Shown here one piece after another: positions 1 through 7,836 of a DNA stretch of 64,000 bases; position 1 is the stretch's first letter; every line of letters begins with the position of its first letter. The notes beneath the pieces are model-generated. The model saw only the letters and a list, made by a program, of their open reading frames with translations. It made no database searches and had not been told where the DNA came from. The DNA comes from Candidatus Zhuqueibacterota bacterium (GTDB taxonomy: Bacteria > Zhuqueibacterota > Zhuqueibacteria > Oceanimicrobiales > Oceanimicrobiaceae): the NCBI GenBank assembly GCA_029261995.1, contig JAJDAF010000017.1, forward strand, positions 1 to 64,000, in the 5' to 3' direction. Position numbers and translations under genes: made by a program.

Positions 1-141
1 TCAAGCCCGGATTCTCTTGAAAATGGCGAACTCCATATTTGACTTGTAAGCGACGATCGCGACTTGGTTCACCATTTTTGTATGCTGTTTTTAGTGCCTT
101 TTTCGAAGCATTTCGAAATCTGGACCTTTTTCGACAGTCTC

Positions 142-223
142 GACAGGGTTCCGACCCTTTATGCCTGAAACGGTTAAGATCCAACCCTGTCAGAGTTCGC
201 TTATTTGGAAATCATCACACTAG
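142..223. repeat. Dispersed hairpin repeat, family R5, copy 1
   Basis: Arms GACAGGGTT (142-150) and AACCCTGTC (183-191) are perfectly complementary around a loop. The loop and about 30 bases after the right arm recur almost unchanged at 23961-24051. It precedes the outer-membrane protein gene at 359. A REP-like non-coding element is the simplest reading; function unknown. Confidence 0.7.
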
Positions 224-240
224 GTTTATGCCCATTGCTC

Positions 241-300
241 CTGCTCGCAGGGGATTCCATGGTGAGAAAAGGCAGGTGGGCATAATTCCCCTGCAGGCAT
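241..300. repeat. Hairpin repeat, family R2, unit 1
   Basis: A 60-bp unit with arms GCAGGGGA (247-254) and TCCCCTGC (287-294). The same layout (CATGG and GTGAGAAA-like loop, AATCCCTGC right arm) is seen at 8031-8096, and in reverse orientation at 6642-6735 and 7837-7932. It is non-coding and lies in the leader of the outer-membrane protein gene at 359. Confidence 0.6.
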
Positions 301-358
301 CAAGATGAAGCTCAGACGTTCGGCAACGCATAGGCGCTTTGACAAAAAGGCAAAAAAT

Positions 359-901
359 ATGAGCCCTCTCAGATTCAAGATTGTATTCTGGTTCTTTCTC
401 GTCTACCTCGTTTTGTCGGCACCCCGAGCACATGCTGGTGTGACAGGTGGAGTGGGTATTGGGCCTCTGATATTTGTCAAGGATAATAGAGCCGAGTTTA
501 CTTACGGCTTGACGGCCTTTTTTTCACGTGAACGACTTTTGGGTGATCGTAGCAAAATCATGTTCGATTTCGAAATAACACCTAACGGTAAGGCAAATCT
601 TTTTGGAGCCACCATCTACGTGGGACCACAACTACAACATAGGATCGGACCATTCCATATTGGACTGGGTCCAGGCTTTCTTGCAGGCGCCTGGTTGTTG
701 ACGCCAGGTAGCGAATGCCAAGATGACTGTGTGGGTGGTATCGGTGCAATCAGCAGCATCGCATTCTCAGGAGAAATTGGATTCGCGCTCCACAAGCTGC
801 AAAACCATCGAATGGATTGGATCCTTCGCACCGTGGCCAGTGCCGGCAAAGTAAAGGAGATACAGATTTTTCAAATATACATGGGGATCCGAATCTATTG
901 A
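359..901 (+). CDS. Putative outer-membrane beta-barrel protein
   Basis: 180 aa from the ATG at 359. I chose this over the upstream ATG at 305 because it puts a clean signal peptide first: a short charged start, then a hydrophobic core ending in APRAHAG. The mature part has alternating hydrophobic/polar strands rich in Gly and aromatics (GVGIGPLIF, GPQLQHRIG, GLGPGFLAG), and the last residue is an aromatic Tyr, typical of barrel proteins inserted by BamA. Its TGA stop (899-901) abuts the left end of the insertion sequence, so it is not certain that this is the original C-terminus, although GIRIY looks native. Specific function unknown. Confidence 0.7.
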   Translation: MSPLRFKIVFWFFLVYLVLSAPRAHAGVTGGVGIGPLIFVKDNRAEFTYGLTAFFSRERLLGDRSKIMFDFEITPNGKANLFGATIYVGPQLQHRIGPFHIGLGPGFLAGAWLLTPGSECQDDCVGGIGAISSIAFSGEIGFALHKLQNHRMDWILRTVASAGKVKEIQIFQIYMGIRIY

Positions 902-902
902 A

Positions 903-2718
903 GCTGTAGGAAAAGTCTTGAAAACCCAAATAAGTCACAGCAATTATCACGAGAAATAAGTATATTAAAGCCATTGAAAATAAACGGATAACTCGATGGC
1001 TCGATTTATTAGGTACAACTATAAGCAGCAGGTAATGATTGCTATCAATTTCGAAGAACAACTTCAACCGGGCACTTTCGAGCATGCAATTCATTACCTG
1101 ATTGATAACAAACTTGACCTATCAGTTTTTTATCCTAAGTTTAAAAACGATGATACGGGACGTCCTGGGTATGACCCTGCGATTCTACTGAAGATTGTTT
1201 TGTTTGCCTACTCAAAAGGCATAACATCCAGCCGGGAAATAGCGTGGTGTTGTCAAAGCAATATCATTTTCAAAGCACTATCTTGTGATACCGTTCCACA
1301 TTTTACAACAATTGCTGATTTTATCAGTAGCTGCTCAGATGAGATAGAGACACTATTTGAACAAGTGCTTTTGATTTGCCATGAGCAAGACTTGTTAGGC
1401 AACGAACTCTTTGCCATTGATGGTTGCAAACAATCGTCCAATGCTTCAAAAGAATGGTCTGGCACTTTTAAAGAACTCGAAGAAAAGCGAGCCAAGATAA
1501 ATCGTCAAATCCAGCATCACATAAAAGAACACAAAGCCCTCGACCAGAATGAAAGTCGAGACGAAGCACGGATTAAACGAGCGCAACAAACGATAGAAAC
1601 CCTGGAAAAGGCATCAAAGAAAATAGAGGACTTTCTAAAAAAGTCTGAACCAAGGATGGGTCAGGGCAAACAGAAGAAGGAGGTTAAAAGTAATATCACC
1701 GATAATGAAAGCGCCAAGATGACCACCAGTAAAGGCACTATTCAAGGCTATAATGGTGTTGCAACGGTGGACAAAAAGCATCAAATTATCATCGATGCCC
1801 AGGCATTTGGCGAAGGTCAAGAACAGCACACGCTTAAGCCGGTTATAGAAAAAGTTAAAGAACGCTACGAGCGTTTGAATATCAGTGAAAATATTTATGC
1901 TACCGGAACGATAGTCACGGCAGATACGGGTTTTGCTAATGAAGCTAATATGAAGTATCTGCACGAGAATAATATCAACGGCTACATTCCTGACAATCAA
2001 TTTCGGAAGCGTGACGATAGATTCTCCGGGCAAAAGGCAAAATATGGTAAGAGAAATCAAAACAAAGCAGGTAGGAAAGCGTCTGTGGTCATTCCTGCGA
2101 GCGAGTTTCAACTTGACCCAATTACTAAAACTTGCATCTGTCCTGCTGGCGAAGATATGTGGTTAAAGAAAGCGGGCTTTGATAACAACAATCACTTCAA
2201 ATTATTCTTTGAAGGACGGCTTAGTAAGTGCAGGGATTGTTACCTTAAAACCCAATGCATGCGAAATCCAGAATCAGCCAATACCAGAAAAGGAAATGGC
2301 CGTCAGGTATCCTTTATTCTTCAGCGCAAAACTAAACCACGCTATACCGACTGGATGAAACAAAGGATTGACAGCAAGCTTGGCAAGTTCATTTATAGTC
2401 ATCGGATGTCTGTTGTGGAACCGGTATTTGCCAATATTGGCACCAACAAGGGGCTTAAGCGGTTTAGTTTGAGAGGCCGGAAAAAAGTCAACGGTCAATG
2501 GAAACTCTTTTGTGTCATTCAAAATATCGAAAAAATAATGAACTTTGGAGCTTTGAGCGCATAAGGCCGCCAAACTCCGAGGAAGAGTAGCGGCATTTGA
2601 TTATAATTCAACATCTATTGACAGGCAGCTAAAAAGAAAAACACTCATAAAATGATTTCAAATAAGAAAATTATATTGGGCGAAGGAATTGCTGCTTTTC
2701 GTGAGCTTTTCCTACAGC
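903..2718 (+). mobile_element. IS1182-family insertion sequence
   Basis: Terminal inverted repeats are visible: GCTGTAGGAAAAG at 903-915 and its exact complement at 2706-2718, with weaker matching continuing inwards (GAAAA on both sides). Matching also extends outwards to TGAAG/TGAGG (899 and 2722), so the true tips may be 4 bases further out. It encloses one intact transposase gene. I could not find a clean target-site duplication. The element lies directly behind the outer-membrane gene at 359-901. Confidence 0.9.
996..2564 (+). CDS. IS1182-family transposase (DDE type)
   Basis: 522 aa, full length and uninterrupted. The N-terminus has the DUF772-like domain seen in this family (FEEQLQPGTFEHAIHYLID, then GRPGYDPAILLKI). 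Candidate catalytic acidic residues sit in AIDGCKQSS, in VTADTGFAN and in the late SVVEPVFANIG block. A charged coiled-coil stretch lies between the first and second motifs, and a four-Cys cluster (CICP, CRDC, CMRN) precedes the last block, as in IS1182 relatives. It starts at ATG 996, matching the MARF-type start of the family. The intact frame suggests the element could still be active. Confidence 0.93.
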   Translation: MARFIRYNYKQQVMIAINFEEQLQPGTFEHAIHYLIDNKLDLSVFYPKFKNDDTGRPGYDPAILLKIVLFAYSKGITSSREIAWCCQSNIIFKALSCDTVPHFTTIADFISSCSDEIETLFEQVLLICHEQDLLGNELFAIDGCKQSSNASKEWSGTFKELEEKRAKINRQIQHHIKEHKALDQNESRDEARIKRAQQTIETLEKASKKIEDFLKKSEPRMGQGKQKKEVKSNITDNESAKMTTSKGTIQGYNGVATVDKKHQIIIDAQAFGEGQEQHTLKPVIEKVKERYERLNISENIYATGTIVTADTGFANEANMKYLHENNINGYIPDNQFRKRDDRFSGQKAKYGKRNQNKAGRKASVVIPASEFQLDPITKTCICPAGEDMWLKKAGFDNNNHFKLFFEGRLSKCRDCYLKTQCMRNPESANTRKGNGRQVSFILQRKTKPRYTDWMKQRIDSKLGKFIYSHRMSVVEPVFANIGTNKGLKRFSLRGRKKVNGQWKLFCVIQNIEKIMNFGALSA

Positions 2719-2850
2719 CTCATTAGGGCTGATCTCCCTTTGAAGAGCCTGCCCTGAGCTTGCCGTAGGGGAGACAGGTTTTCGCTCGTCCAGAGCGAGA
2801 ACCAGAGGGATGTGGGGCTCGCAGTGACTTCCAGAGTTCTACTCGTTCTG

Positions 2851-2943
2851 CGGTCTCCCGTCGGAATGCGTACCGGGACGTTCTGCGTTCCGCCAGCAAG
2901 GACTGGACGCAGAACGTCCCGGTACGCACTCCCACGGAGACCG
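2851..2943. repeat. Long perfect hairpin behind the insertion sequence
   Basis: Inner arms of 22 bases (2867-2888 and 2907-2928) are perfect complements around an 18-base loop. Outer arms CGGTCTCC (2851-2858) and GGAGACCG (2936-2943) extend it across small internal bulges. It lies in the non-coding gap 2719-3010 between the IS and a convergent gene. It could act as a bidirectional terminator, or be a miniature mobile element; there is no T-tract. Confidence 0.75.
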
Positions 2944-3010
2944 TGGGAGCGAGATCTATCCGGTAGTGCAGCAAGGACAGCTTTTGCGGTGTTCTTCCAA
3001 AAATGATGGT

Positions 3011-3712
3011 CTAGGTCGTCACCGGCGTTTCCACCTCTTCATTAACAACCGTGACCTTTGCGCTCGACCGGCGTTGCGCGAATTTGTGGCGCAGGCCATA
3101 GTCAATCAGTTTCGGGTCGCGGGTGCCGGCCGGCAGCACCGTCACCAGATAGGCGTAGACACGCTCGCGCAGCAGGGCATGGTCGGCCATCTCTTGCGCC
3201 AGGTCGCGACGGGTCTGTTCGCCTTGCGCCACCAGGGCCGTGATTTTGTCTACTGACTGGCGCAGCTCGGTGGCCAGGGTGTTGACTTTGGCGAGCACTT
3301 CGGCGGCGGGTTTGATGCCGTCATCCGACTGGGCTTCGGTGATTTCCAGGATTTGCTGCAGCCGCGCCAGCACCAGCAGCCGCTTGCCCGGTTGCGGTTT
3401 GTCGAAGTTGTAGAGTTGCAGGGCCATGTCCTTGTTGTCTCTGCCGGCCAGGCTGGTCAGGGAGTAGCGCACGCCGGAAATCGCCTCAATGCTCTGTTTC
3501 TGGATAGCCCTGGCCACACGCCGTTCCTGACTTTCCTCAGCCCCCAAGGTGCTGTAGGCCGCCAGGTGGTCTGGAAAGGCGTCCTTTGCCGTCTCCAGCT
3601 CGCTTTTCAGGTCGTCACGCAGGGCGGTGCCGGAATTGTTGTGGCCTTGCCACAGGTTCTGCAAAAGTTCGGTCCAATAGGTGAAATTTTCGGTGCAGAG
3701 TTTGTAAGCCAT
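3011..3712 (-). CDS. Hypothetical protein, helical, unrecognised
   Basis: 233 aa, not recognised. It has no signal peptide or membrane segment. Composition is largely helical and charged, with a possible coiled-coil stretch around residues 135-180 (LRQSVDKITALVAQGEQTRRDLAQ is its core). The C-terminus is basic then ends in a loose Val/Thr/Glu tail. The start ATG at 3712 has an AGGA element seven bases upstream. The gene is clearly more GC-rich than the NTPase gene downstream of it and than the IS, suggesting a different origin. It stands alone, convergent with the IS. No function is proposed. Confidence 0.7.
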   Translation of the reverse strand: MAYKLCTENFTYWTELLQNLWQGHNNSGTALRDDLKSELETAKDAFPDHLAAYSTLGAEESQERRVARAIQKQSIEAISGVRYSLTSLAGRDNKDMALQLYNFDKPQPGKRLLVLARLQQILEITEAQSDDGIKPAAEVLAKVNTLATELRQSVDKITALVAQGEQTRRDLAQEMADHALLRERVYAYLVTVLPAGTRDPKLIDYGLRHKFAQRRSSAKVTVVNEEVETPVTT

Positions 3713-3739
3713 GATTGCATCCTTTCAAATAATGGCGTA

Positions 3740-3758
3740 TTGTCAAAAATCTTGACAA
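3740..3758. promoter_or_regulatory. Inverted repeat upstream of the 3712 gene
   Basis: TTGTCAA-N5-TTGACAA, a perfect 7-base inverted repeat located 28-46 bases before the minus-strand start at 3712. On that strand the second arm supplies a TTGACA -35-like box. An operator overlapping a promoter is plausible; no clear -10 is visible. Confidence 0.4.
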
Positions 3759-3856
3759 ACAAATACCCAGAATCGTTTGGTTTTTGGGTAGTTGTCTCGT
3801 GTTTGTTCTCCCTCCCCGGTGTCATGCAACGACCGCAACGCGATCACATGATATAG

Positions 3857-4050
3857 CCCAGGGTAAGCGAAGCGTAACCCTGGGTCAACAACCTCCAAAT
3901 AACGCCGACCCCAACGGGATCGCATAAATGAGGACCTGTGCACGCCCATTATGGCACCCTTGCAGGGTGCAGGATTTGGGTGCAATCAATACCCAGGGTT
4001 GCCCAAAAGGCAGGCAACCCCGGGCTATAATATCTGACGCTTTCAGCGTC
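3857..4050. repeat. Cluster of REP-like hairpins in a non-coding gap
   Basis: Three stem-loops in succession: CCCAGGGT/ACCCTGGG (3857-3864, 3877-3884), CCCAGGGTTGCC/GGCAACCCCGGG (3992-4003, 4013-4024), and GACGC/GCGTC (4036-4040, 4046-4050). The stretch 3713-4360 has no gene I can support. The related CCCAGGGTT arms in two hairpins suggest a decayed REP-type repeat. Confidence 0.5.
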
Positions 4051-4360
4051 GTTATCGGTCTCTTCCCAAGCTACTGATAATGCCAATGCCTGGTGAACGC
4101 CTTTCATGGTTGCCTATGAACCTCCCTTGTTTCATAGAACTTTTGACACTACCAGTAATGGCGCCAGTGTCCATGGTTTTATCGACAGGCATGGTGATTT
4201 TCTTAAGCACTATCTTGCCCGTGACGACGTGGACCACATGCTGTTGCAGCCGGTCTATATCTAAATCTTTGTAAAACAATTTCTTTCCAGTCCTGCATCC
4301 GGACGGTTTTTCGCGGCTTCAGACTGAGGTGTTATTTGATTTCCGTCATAATCCCTTGGG

Positions 4361-4579
4361 TATTTGAGTAAAGTCCTGGCATATTTGGGCAAAGTTCTGG
4401 CATATTTGGGTAAAGTCCTGGCATATTTGGGTAAAGTCCTGGCATATTTGGGTAAAGTCCTGGCATATTTGAGTAAAGTCCTGGCATATTTGGGCAAAGT
4501 CCTGGGGTATTTGAGTGAAGTCCTTGGATATTTGGGTAAAGTCATTGGATATTTGGGCAAAGTCCCTGGATATTTGGGG
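4361..4579. repeat. 21-bp tandem repeat array, ten copies
   Basis: Ten full copies of a 21-base unit of the type TATTTGGGTAAAGTCCTGGCA (4361-4570), plus a partial eleventh. Copies 3-5 are identical; the last four drift (GGG, TTGGA, CATTGGA, CCTGGA). The period is a multiple of three with no stop, so open frames arise on both strands encoding 7-residue repeats, but none has a credible start or family. There are no unique spacers, so it is not CRISPR. A minisatellite-like array. Confidence 0.93.
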
Positions 4580-4625
4580 GTCATGTCGGATGTTTGGCGA
4601 TGGGGTGCGGTGAGGTTCTGCTCTT

Positions 4626-4798
4626 GCGGCGCCGGGACCCTCGCCCGCAGCGGGGAAAACAGGCCCCACCGGCAGGGCGCTGCACCGACTGCCCGGTATT
4701 TCGAACCTGATTTTCGTATTTTCCGTTGACATGCGGAGCTATTATGTCTATCTTGAAGTAAGTTTCCGTTGATTCTCCGTGGTGTGCGCAGTCCTGCC
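4626..4798 (+). repeat. Dispersed repeat R3, copy 1 (promoter-bearing)
   Basis: About 170 bases that align along their length with 8137-8309. Best-conserved blocks are GGCAGGGCG, CGAACCTGATT, TTTTCCGTTGAC and TATGTCTAT. It lies just before the KAP NTPase gene, as copy 2 lies before an outer-membrane protein gene. It is non-coding. Confidence 0.75.
4726..4754 (+). promoter_or_regulatory. Sigma70-like promoter inside repeat R3 copy 1
   Basis: TTGACA (4726-4731), a 17-base spacer, then TATCTT (4749-4754). Spacing and both hexamers are conserved in the second R3 copy. It points at the NTPase gene starting at 4992, leaving a leader of roughly 230 bases that contains the inverted repeat at 4826-4919. 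Confidence 0.5.
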
Positions 4799-4825
4799 AA
4801 TTCACTCTGAACGAATATTAGGGGA

Positions 4826-4919
4826 GTCGCATAAGATGCCGATAGCAAGTTAGATTATGTGGTGACTATCTTTGTAAAAAGCTATTTGTGACAGGGATGT
4901 GCATGGCGTCTTATGCGAC
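4826..4919. repeat. 94-bp inverted repeat before the KAP NTPase gene
   Basis: Arms of 15 bases, GTCGCATAAGATGCC (4826-4840) and GGCGTCTTATGCGAC (4905-4919), pair with one G-T wobble. Inside, GATAG (4841-4845) pairs with CTATC (4866-4870). It ends 72 bases before the NTPase start. It may be a leader RNA structure, an operator, or a miniature mobile element. Confidence 0.6.
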
Positions 4920-4991
4920 CCATTCAGGTCGCAGATAGAGACACTAGATGACTGACATAAACACAAGTTAGAAATGTGAATTGAGGCTAAT

Positions 4992-6404
4992 GTGTTAAAG
5001 AAAGTATCAGATTTTGAAATAGATAGTAATAAACCATTTGCAAATGATAAATTGGGCAGAGAACTAATAGAGGTTAATCTAACAAATCTCATTAAGACCT
5101 TGACTCAGCCCTTTGTTTTGAGCATAAATTCTCCTTGGGGTACCGGAAAGACGGTATTTCTTAAAATGTGGGAAGCAAAATTAAGGAAAGAAAGTTTCAC
5201 CTGCCTTTACTTTAATGCATGGGAGAATGATTTCTCAGATGATCCATTTATCTCTTTTATTGGTGAGATTGAGAGTCACATCGAACTTGGTTTAATTGGG
5301 TCAGATAGCAAAGAAAAATACAAAGTTCAAATTAACAAAATTAAAAAAATGGGTGGGCAATTACTTCGTCGGACAACACCGTTAGCAGTAAAATTAGCCA
5401 CCCTTGGAACTATTAGCAACCTTGATGAAATTGCGGACATTTTTACCACCAATGCAGATGAAGCGGTTTCTGATTTAATTTCAAAAATCGCGGAAGATAA
5501 GATTAATGAATACAAGCAAAAGAAGAAATCAAGAAAGGCTTTTAAAGAGAATTTGGAAAAATTTGTGGCTGAAATAGGTGTAAAAGGCAACCAATATCCG
5601 GTTGTCTTCTTTATCGATGAGTTGGACAGATGTCGCCCCAATTATGCAGTTGAGCTGCTTGAAAGCGTAAAGCATCTTTTCAGTGTTGAAGGAATTGTAT
5701 TTGTGTTAGCCATAGACAGACATCAGATAGAGCAGTCTATAAAGTCGATGTATGGGGTTGAAATGGATTCGGACGGCTATTTAAGAAGGTTCATAGATTT
5801 GAATTTTAATTTACCTAATCCGCCAAAGAACAATTATCATCGATTTCTTTTTGAAAAATTTGAAATCGAAAAACAATTTATTGATCGAGGTAAGCCTTAT
5901 CATTCCGACGATCTACTCAAAAGTTTTGGAAAACTTTCTGAGGTGTTCAATTTAAGTCTAAGAGTACAAGAGCAATGTATGACTCAGATTAATCTTGTAA
6001 TAAGAACCACCTCCTACACTACGCGATTTGATTCTGTATATTTAACATTTTTGGTAACTCTTAAGGCGAAAGAACCGGGTTTGTATTTGTCATTTAACGA
6101 AAGAAAAATCGATTCAGACCAGTTGATTAAGAGTCTGGCTTCTAAATATGATTGGCAAAAATTAAATGAGGGCGACTTCGATATTGAAAATATTATACTT
6201 GCTGGTCTTGAATCTGCATATTTAAGTTCTTCAAATGTTAATAAACTAATTAATAGATATGACAAGGAATCTCAAAACGATAAATTGAGTACGGCAGATA
6301 GAGAGAAATATGAGCGAATATCTGATTTAATGATAACACTTCGCGAAGTGCACGAGCTTTTAGTGCGTAAAATTGAAATTTCAGAACGATTTCAAGCCCA
6401 ATAA
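4992..6404 (+). CDS. KAP-family P-loop NTPase
   Basis: 470 aa. The KAP domain is recognisable from an N-terminal KPFANDKLGRE block, Walker A SPWGTGKT (about residues 48-55), the YFNAWEND motif after it, Walker B VVFFIDELDRCRP (about 197-209) and a VLAIDRHQIEQSI sensor region, followed by GYLRRFIDLNFNLP. KAP NTPases include the F-plasmid phage-exclusion protein PifA; many are membrane-linked, but I see only a weakly hydrophobic stretch near residue 120. The GTG start at 4992 has GAGG five bases upstream. The gene is markedly AT-rich against its neighbours, which suggests transfer. It has no partner gene. A phage-defence role is inference. Confidence 0.88.
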   Translation: MLKKVSDFEIDSNKPFANDKLGRELIEVNLTNLIKTLTQPFVLSINSPWGTGKTVFLKMWEAKLRKESFTCLYFNAWENDFSDDPFISFIGEIESHIELGLIGSDSKEKYKVQINKIKKMGGQLLRRTTPLAVKLATLGTISNLDEIADIFTTNADEAVSDLISKIAEDKINEYKQKKKSRKAFKENLEKFVAEIGVKGNQYPVVFFIDELDRCRPNYAVELLESVKHLFSVEGIVFVLAIDRHQIEQSIKSMYGVEMDSDGYLRRFIDLNFNLPNPPKNNYHRFLFEKFEIEKQFIDRGKPYHSDDLLKSFGKLSEVFNLSLRVQEQCMTQINLVIRTTSYTTRFDSVYLTFLVTLKAKEPGLYLSFNERKIDSDQLIKSLASKYDWQKLNEGDFDIENIILAGLESAYLSSSNVNKLINRYDKESQNDKLSTADREKYERISDLMITLREVHELLVRKIEISERFQAQ

Positions 6405-6440
6405 GGTATATTACACAGGGTTGGATTAAGGCAGTCGTTC

Positions 6441-6644
6441 TACGCTCGCGCTTGAGTTGCAGCCATCGCGCCCGGTCCGGCGATTGGGAGTTCGAGCCAG
6501 TTGAGACTGGTCGTAGTGTCTTGATTCAGTGGAGGCATCGATTACCTTTACGGTCAACTTGAACGAGGGAAGGACCTATGCCATTTTCGAATATGCCGCT
6601 CTCAGCCCTTGTTGCGATAGGGGTCGGAGGCGCCATTTTCCTGC
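6441..6644 (+). repeat. Duplicated 5' region of the reductive-dehalogenase-like gene (R4, copy 1)
   Basis: 204 bases that align without gaps to 28101-28304, with only scattered substitutions. The shared part covers about 137 bases of leader and the first 22 or so codons of the gene at 28238. Homology stops abruptly where an R2 hairpin unit begins (6642). Confidence 0.93.
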
Positions 6645-6703
6645 TCGCGAGGGATTTACTCTCCGCGCTTGTCCCACCATGGAATCCCTTGCGGAATGAT
6701 TGA
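6578..6703 (+). pseudogene. Truncated 5' end of a reductive-dehalogenase-like gene
   Basis: From ATG 6578 the first 22 codons read MPFSNMPLSALVAIG and onward, like the N-terminal membrane anchor of the protein at 28238. After codon 22 the frame runs into the R2 repeat and stops at TGA 6701-6703. The rest of the gene (catalytic and iron-sulfur parts) is missing. It is read as the remnant of a second gene copy, or of a partial duplication, cut by repeat insertion. A 41-aa peptide could still be made. Confidence 0.75.
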
Positions 6704-6735
6704 ATTGGGGATTGTATCCCCCCACACATGCCGCC
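6642..6735 (-). repeat. Hairpin repeat, family R2, unit 2
   Basis: Shares nearly all of its 90 bases with 7837-7932 (TGCTCGCGAGGGATTT, CCATGGAATCCCTTGCGGAA, TTGGGGATT-TATCCCCC). Arms AGGGATT and AATCCCT pair. It forms the junction with the truncated gene at 6578. The gap 6404-7056 otherwise contains only repeats R4, R2 and R1. Confidence 0.7.
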
Positions 6736-6803
6736 AACGAGACAAAAATTATGTTTAAAGGGACCATGGAGTGCTAGCCATAGAACTGCTGAAACTGCTC
6801 TGC

Positions 6804-6991
6804 TTGCTTTGCATGGGAAATGTTACTATTCTATCCATAGTTGTCTTTCACGACCCCAATATCAGCTAAAAACATGGAAAATGTAGGGAAAATCTTCCTT
6901 GTTTCACATCGAAATATCATAATAGGTGGACATTTCGTCCATATATATGGGTTGATCGCATGGACTTTTTCCATGGATCAGATCGTTAGGC
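6804..6991 (+). repeat. Dispersed repeat R1, copy 1, ending at a GTTAGGC core
   Basis: 188 bases that match 10145-10334 with few substitutions (from TTGCTTTGCATGGGAAATGTT to CAGATCGTTAG). A CATAAT box lies at 6918-6923 and a CATGG/CCATG hairpin near the right end. Homology ends at GTTAGGC (6985-6991), which fits the integron core GTTRRRY; sequences after this point differ between the copies. It stands 65 bases upstream of the VOC gene. Confidence 0.85.
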
Positions 6992-7055
6992 CGCCGAGTT
7001 TAACGATTCCCATCAACTGTGGCCGATTGACCTAAAGTAACTCCGAAGGCGAAAC

Positions 7056-7820
7056 ATGCAAAAACCATTTGTCCATGGCGTTGGTGGTGTCCTAAGCGCT
7101 GATATCGCGGTGCCTGATCATGAGCGTGAACTCGATTTCTACTCGACAATCCTCACGACGGGTGACGCCCCACTTTGGCGTGATGATCTGACGAACAACT
7201 TCGGCACACCCATAATCGGCCTCGGCGTTCGCACTCCCGAATACAACACGTTGCCGTTGCAGTGGATGCCCCACTTCCAGGTCGCTGATGTTGCCGCCAG
7301 CGTTACATGTGCGATTGACATGGGAGGCAAGGAACTAATGCATTCCAAAACCGATGATGGCCAAAGCCAATGGGCTGTTCTTGCCGACCAAGCTGGGGCT
7401 GCCTTTGGCGTTATTCCAGTTGTGGCTTGCGAGTCAGACACCACGCGGCAGAATGAGCGCCTAGGCTGTATCTCTTGGCTCTCGTTGACGGTTCCAGACG
7501 CTTTGTCGAGTCGGGACTTCTATCACCACGTGGTGGGATGGAACGCCAAGTCCATTGAGACAGAGGATAGCGAAGGGCATGTTGCAAAATTTGAGATGCA
7601 GATTGACAATGAGACTGCCGCAGCGGAAATCCGCCAGTTTCGCAGTGAACAAAATGGTATCCCATCGGTTTGGCTGATTCACTTACCCGTCGACGACCTT
7701 CTTGAAAGTCTTCGACGGGTAGGCGAGGGCGGTGGCGAAGTCATTAAAGAATTCGCCGAGGCAAAATACGCCATTGTCCGCGATCCAGTCGGAGTCTACC
7801 TGGCACTGCAGACCGGCTAG
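7056..7820 (+). CDS. VOC-superfamily (glyoxalase-fold) protein, two domains
   Basis: 254 aa, two tandem VOC modules of about 120 residues. The first starts at residues 10-20 (GVLSADIAVPDHERELDFYST) and the second at about 140 (LGCISWLSLTVPDALSSRDFYHHVVGW), each followed by the beta-alpha-beta-beta-beta pattern and ending in a DPVG-type strand (RDPVGVYLAL). The closest named types are the CFP30B/glyoxalase-like bidomain proteins of unknown substrate; metal ligands cannot be assigned with confidence. It starts at ATG 7056 with GAAGGCG upstream. It follows repeat R1 and is followed by R2 repeats; no attC-like element lies behind it. Confidence 0.85.
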   Translation: MQKPFVHGVGGVLSADIAVPDHERELDFYSTILTTGDAPLWRDDLTNNFGTPIIGLGVRTPEYNTLPLQWMPHFQVADVAASVTCAIDMGGKELMHSKTDDGQSQWAVLADQAGAAFGVIPVVACESDTTRQNERLGCISWLSLTVPDALSSRDFYHHVVGWNAKSIETEDSEGHVAKFEMQIDNETAAAEIRQFRSEQNGIPSVWLIHLPVDDLLESLRRVGEGGGEVIKEFAEAKYAIVRDPVGVYLALQTG

Positions 7821-7836
7821 TGACAGACAGCGGCAT

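Noticed and set aside
39-308. 89-codon open frame at the left edge
   Set aside because: It runs through repeats R5 and R2 and has no protein-like composition.
4052-4279. 75-codon minus-strand open frame in the gap before the tandem array
   Set aside because: No family, no ribosome site, and the opposite strand is equally open; at best a decayed gene fragment.
4361-4579. CRISPR array
   Set aside because: The repeats are contiguous with no unique spacers, and no cas genes are present.
4261-4848. Long open frames on both strands over the 21-bp array (for example 4346-4732 minus, 4364-4729 plus)
   Set aside because: They exist only because the period is a multiple of three without stops; they lack ribosome sites and recognisable families, and run into repeat R3.
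6841-7035. 64-codon frame inside repeat R1
   Set aside because: The second R1 copy breaks the frame by insertions, and the reading is not conserved.
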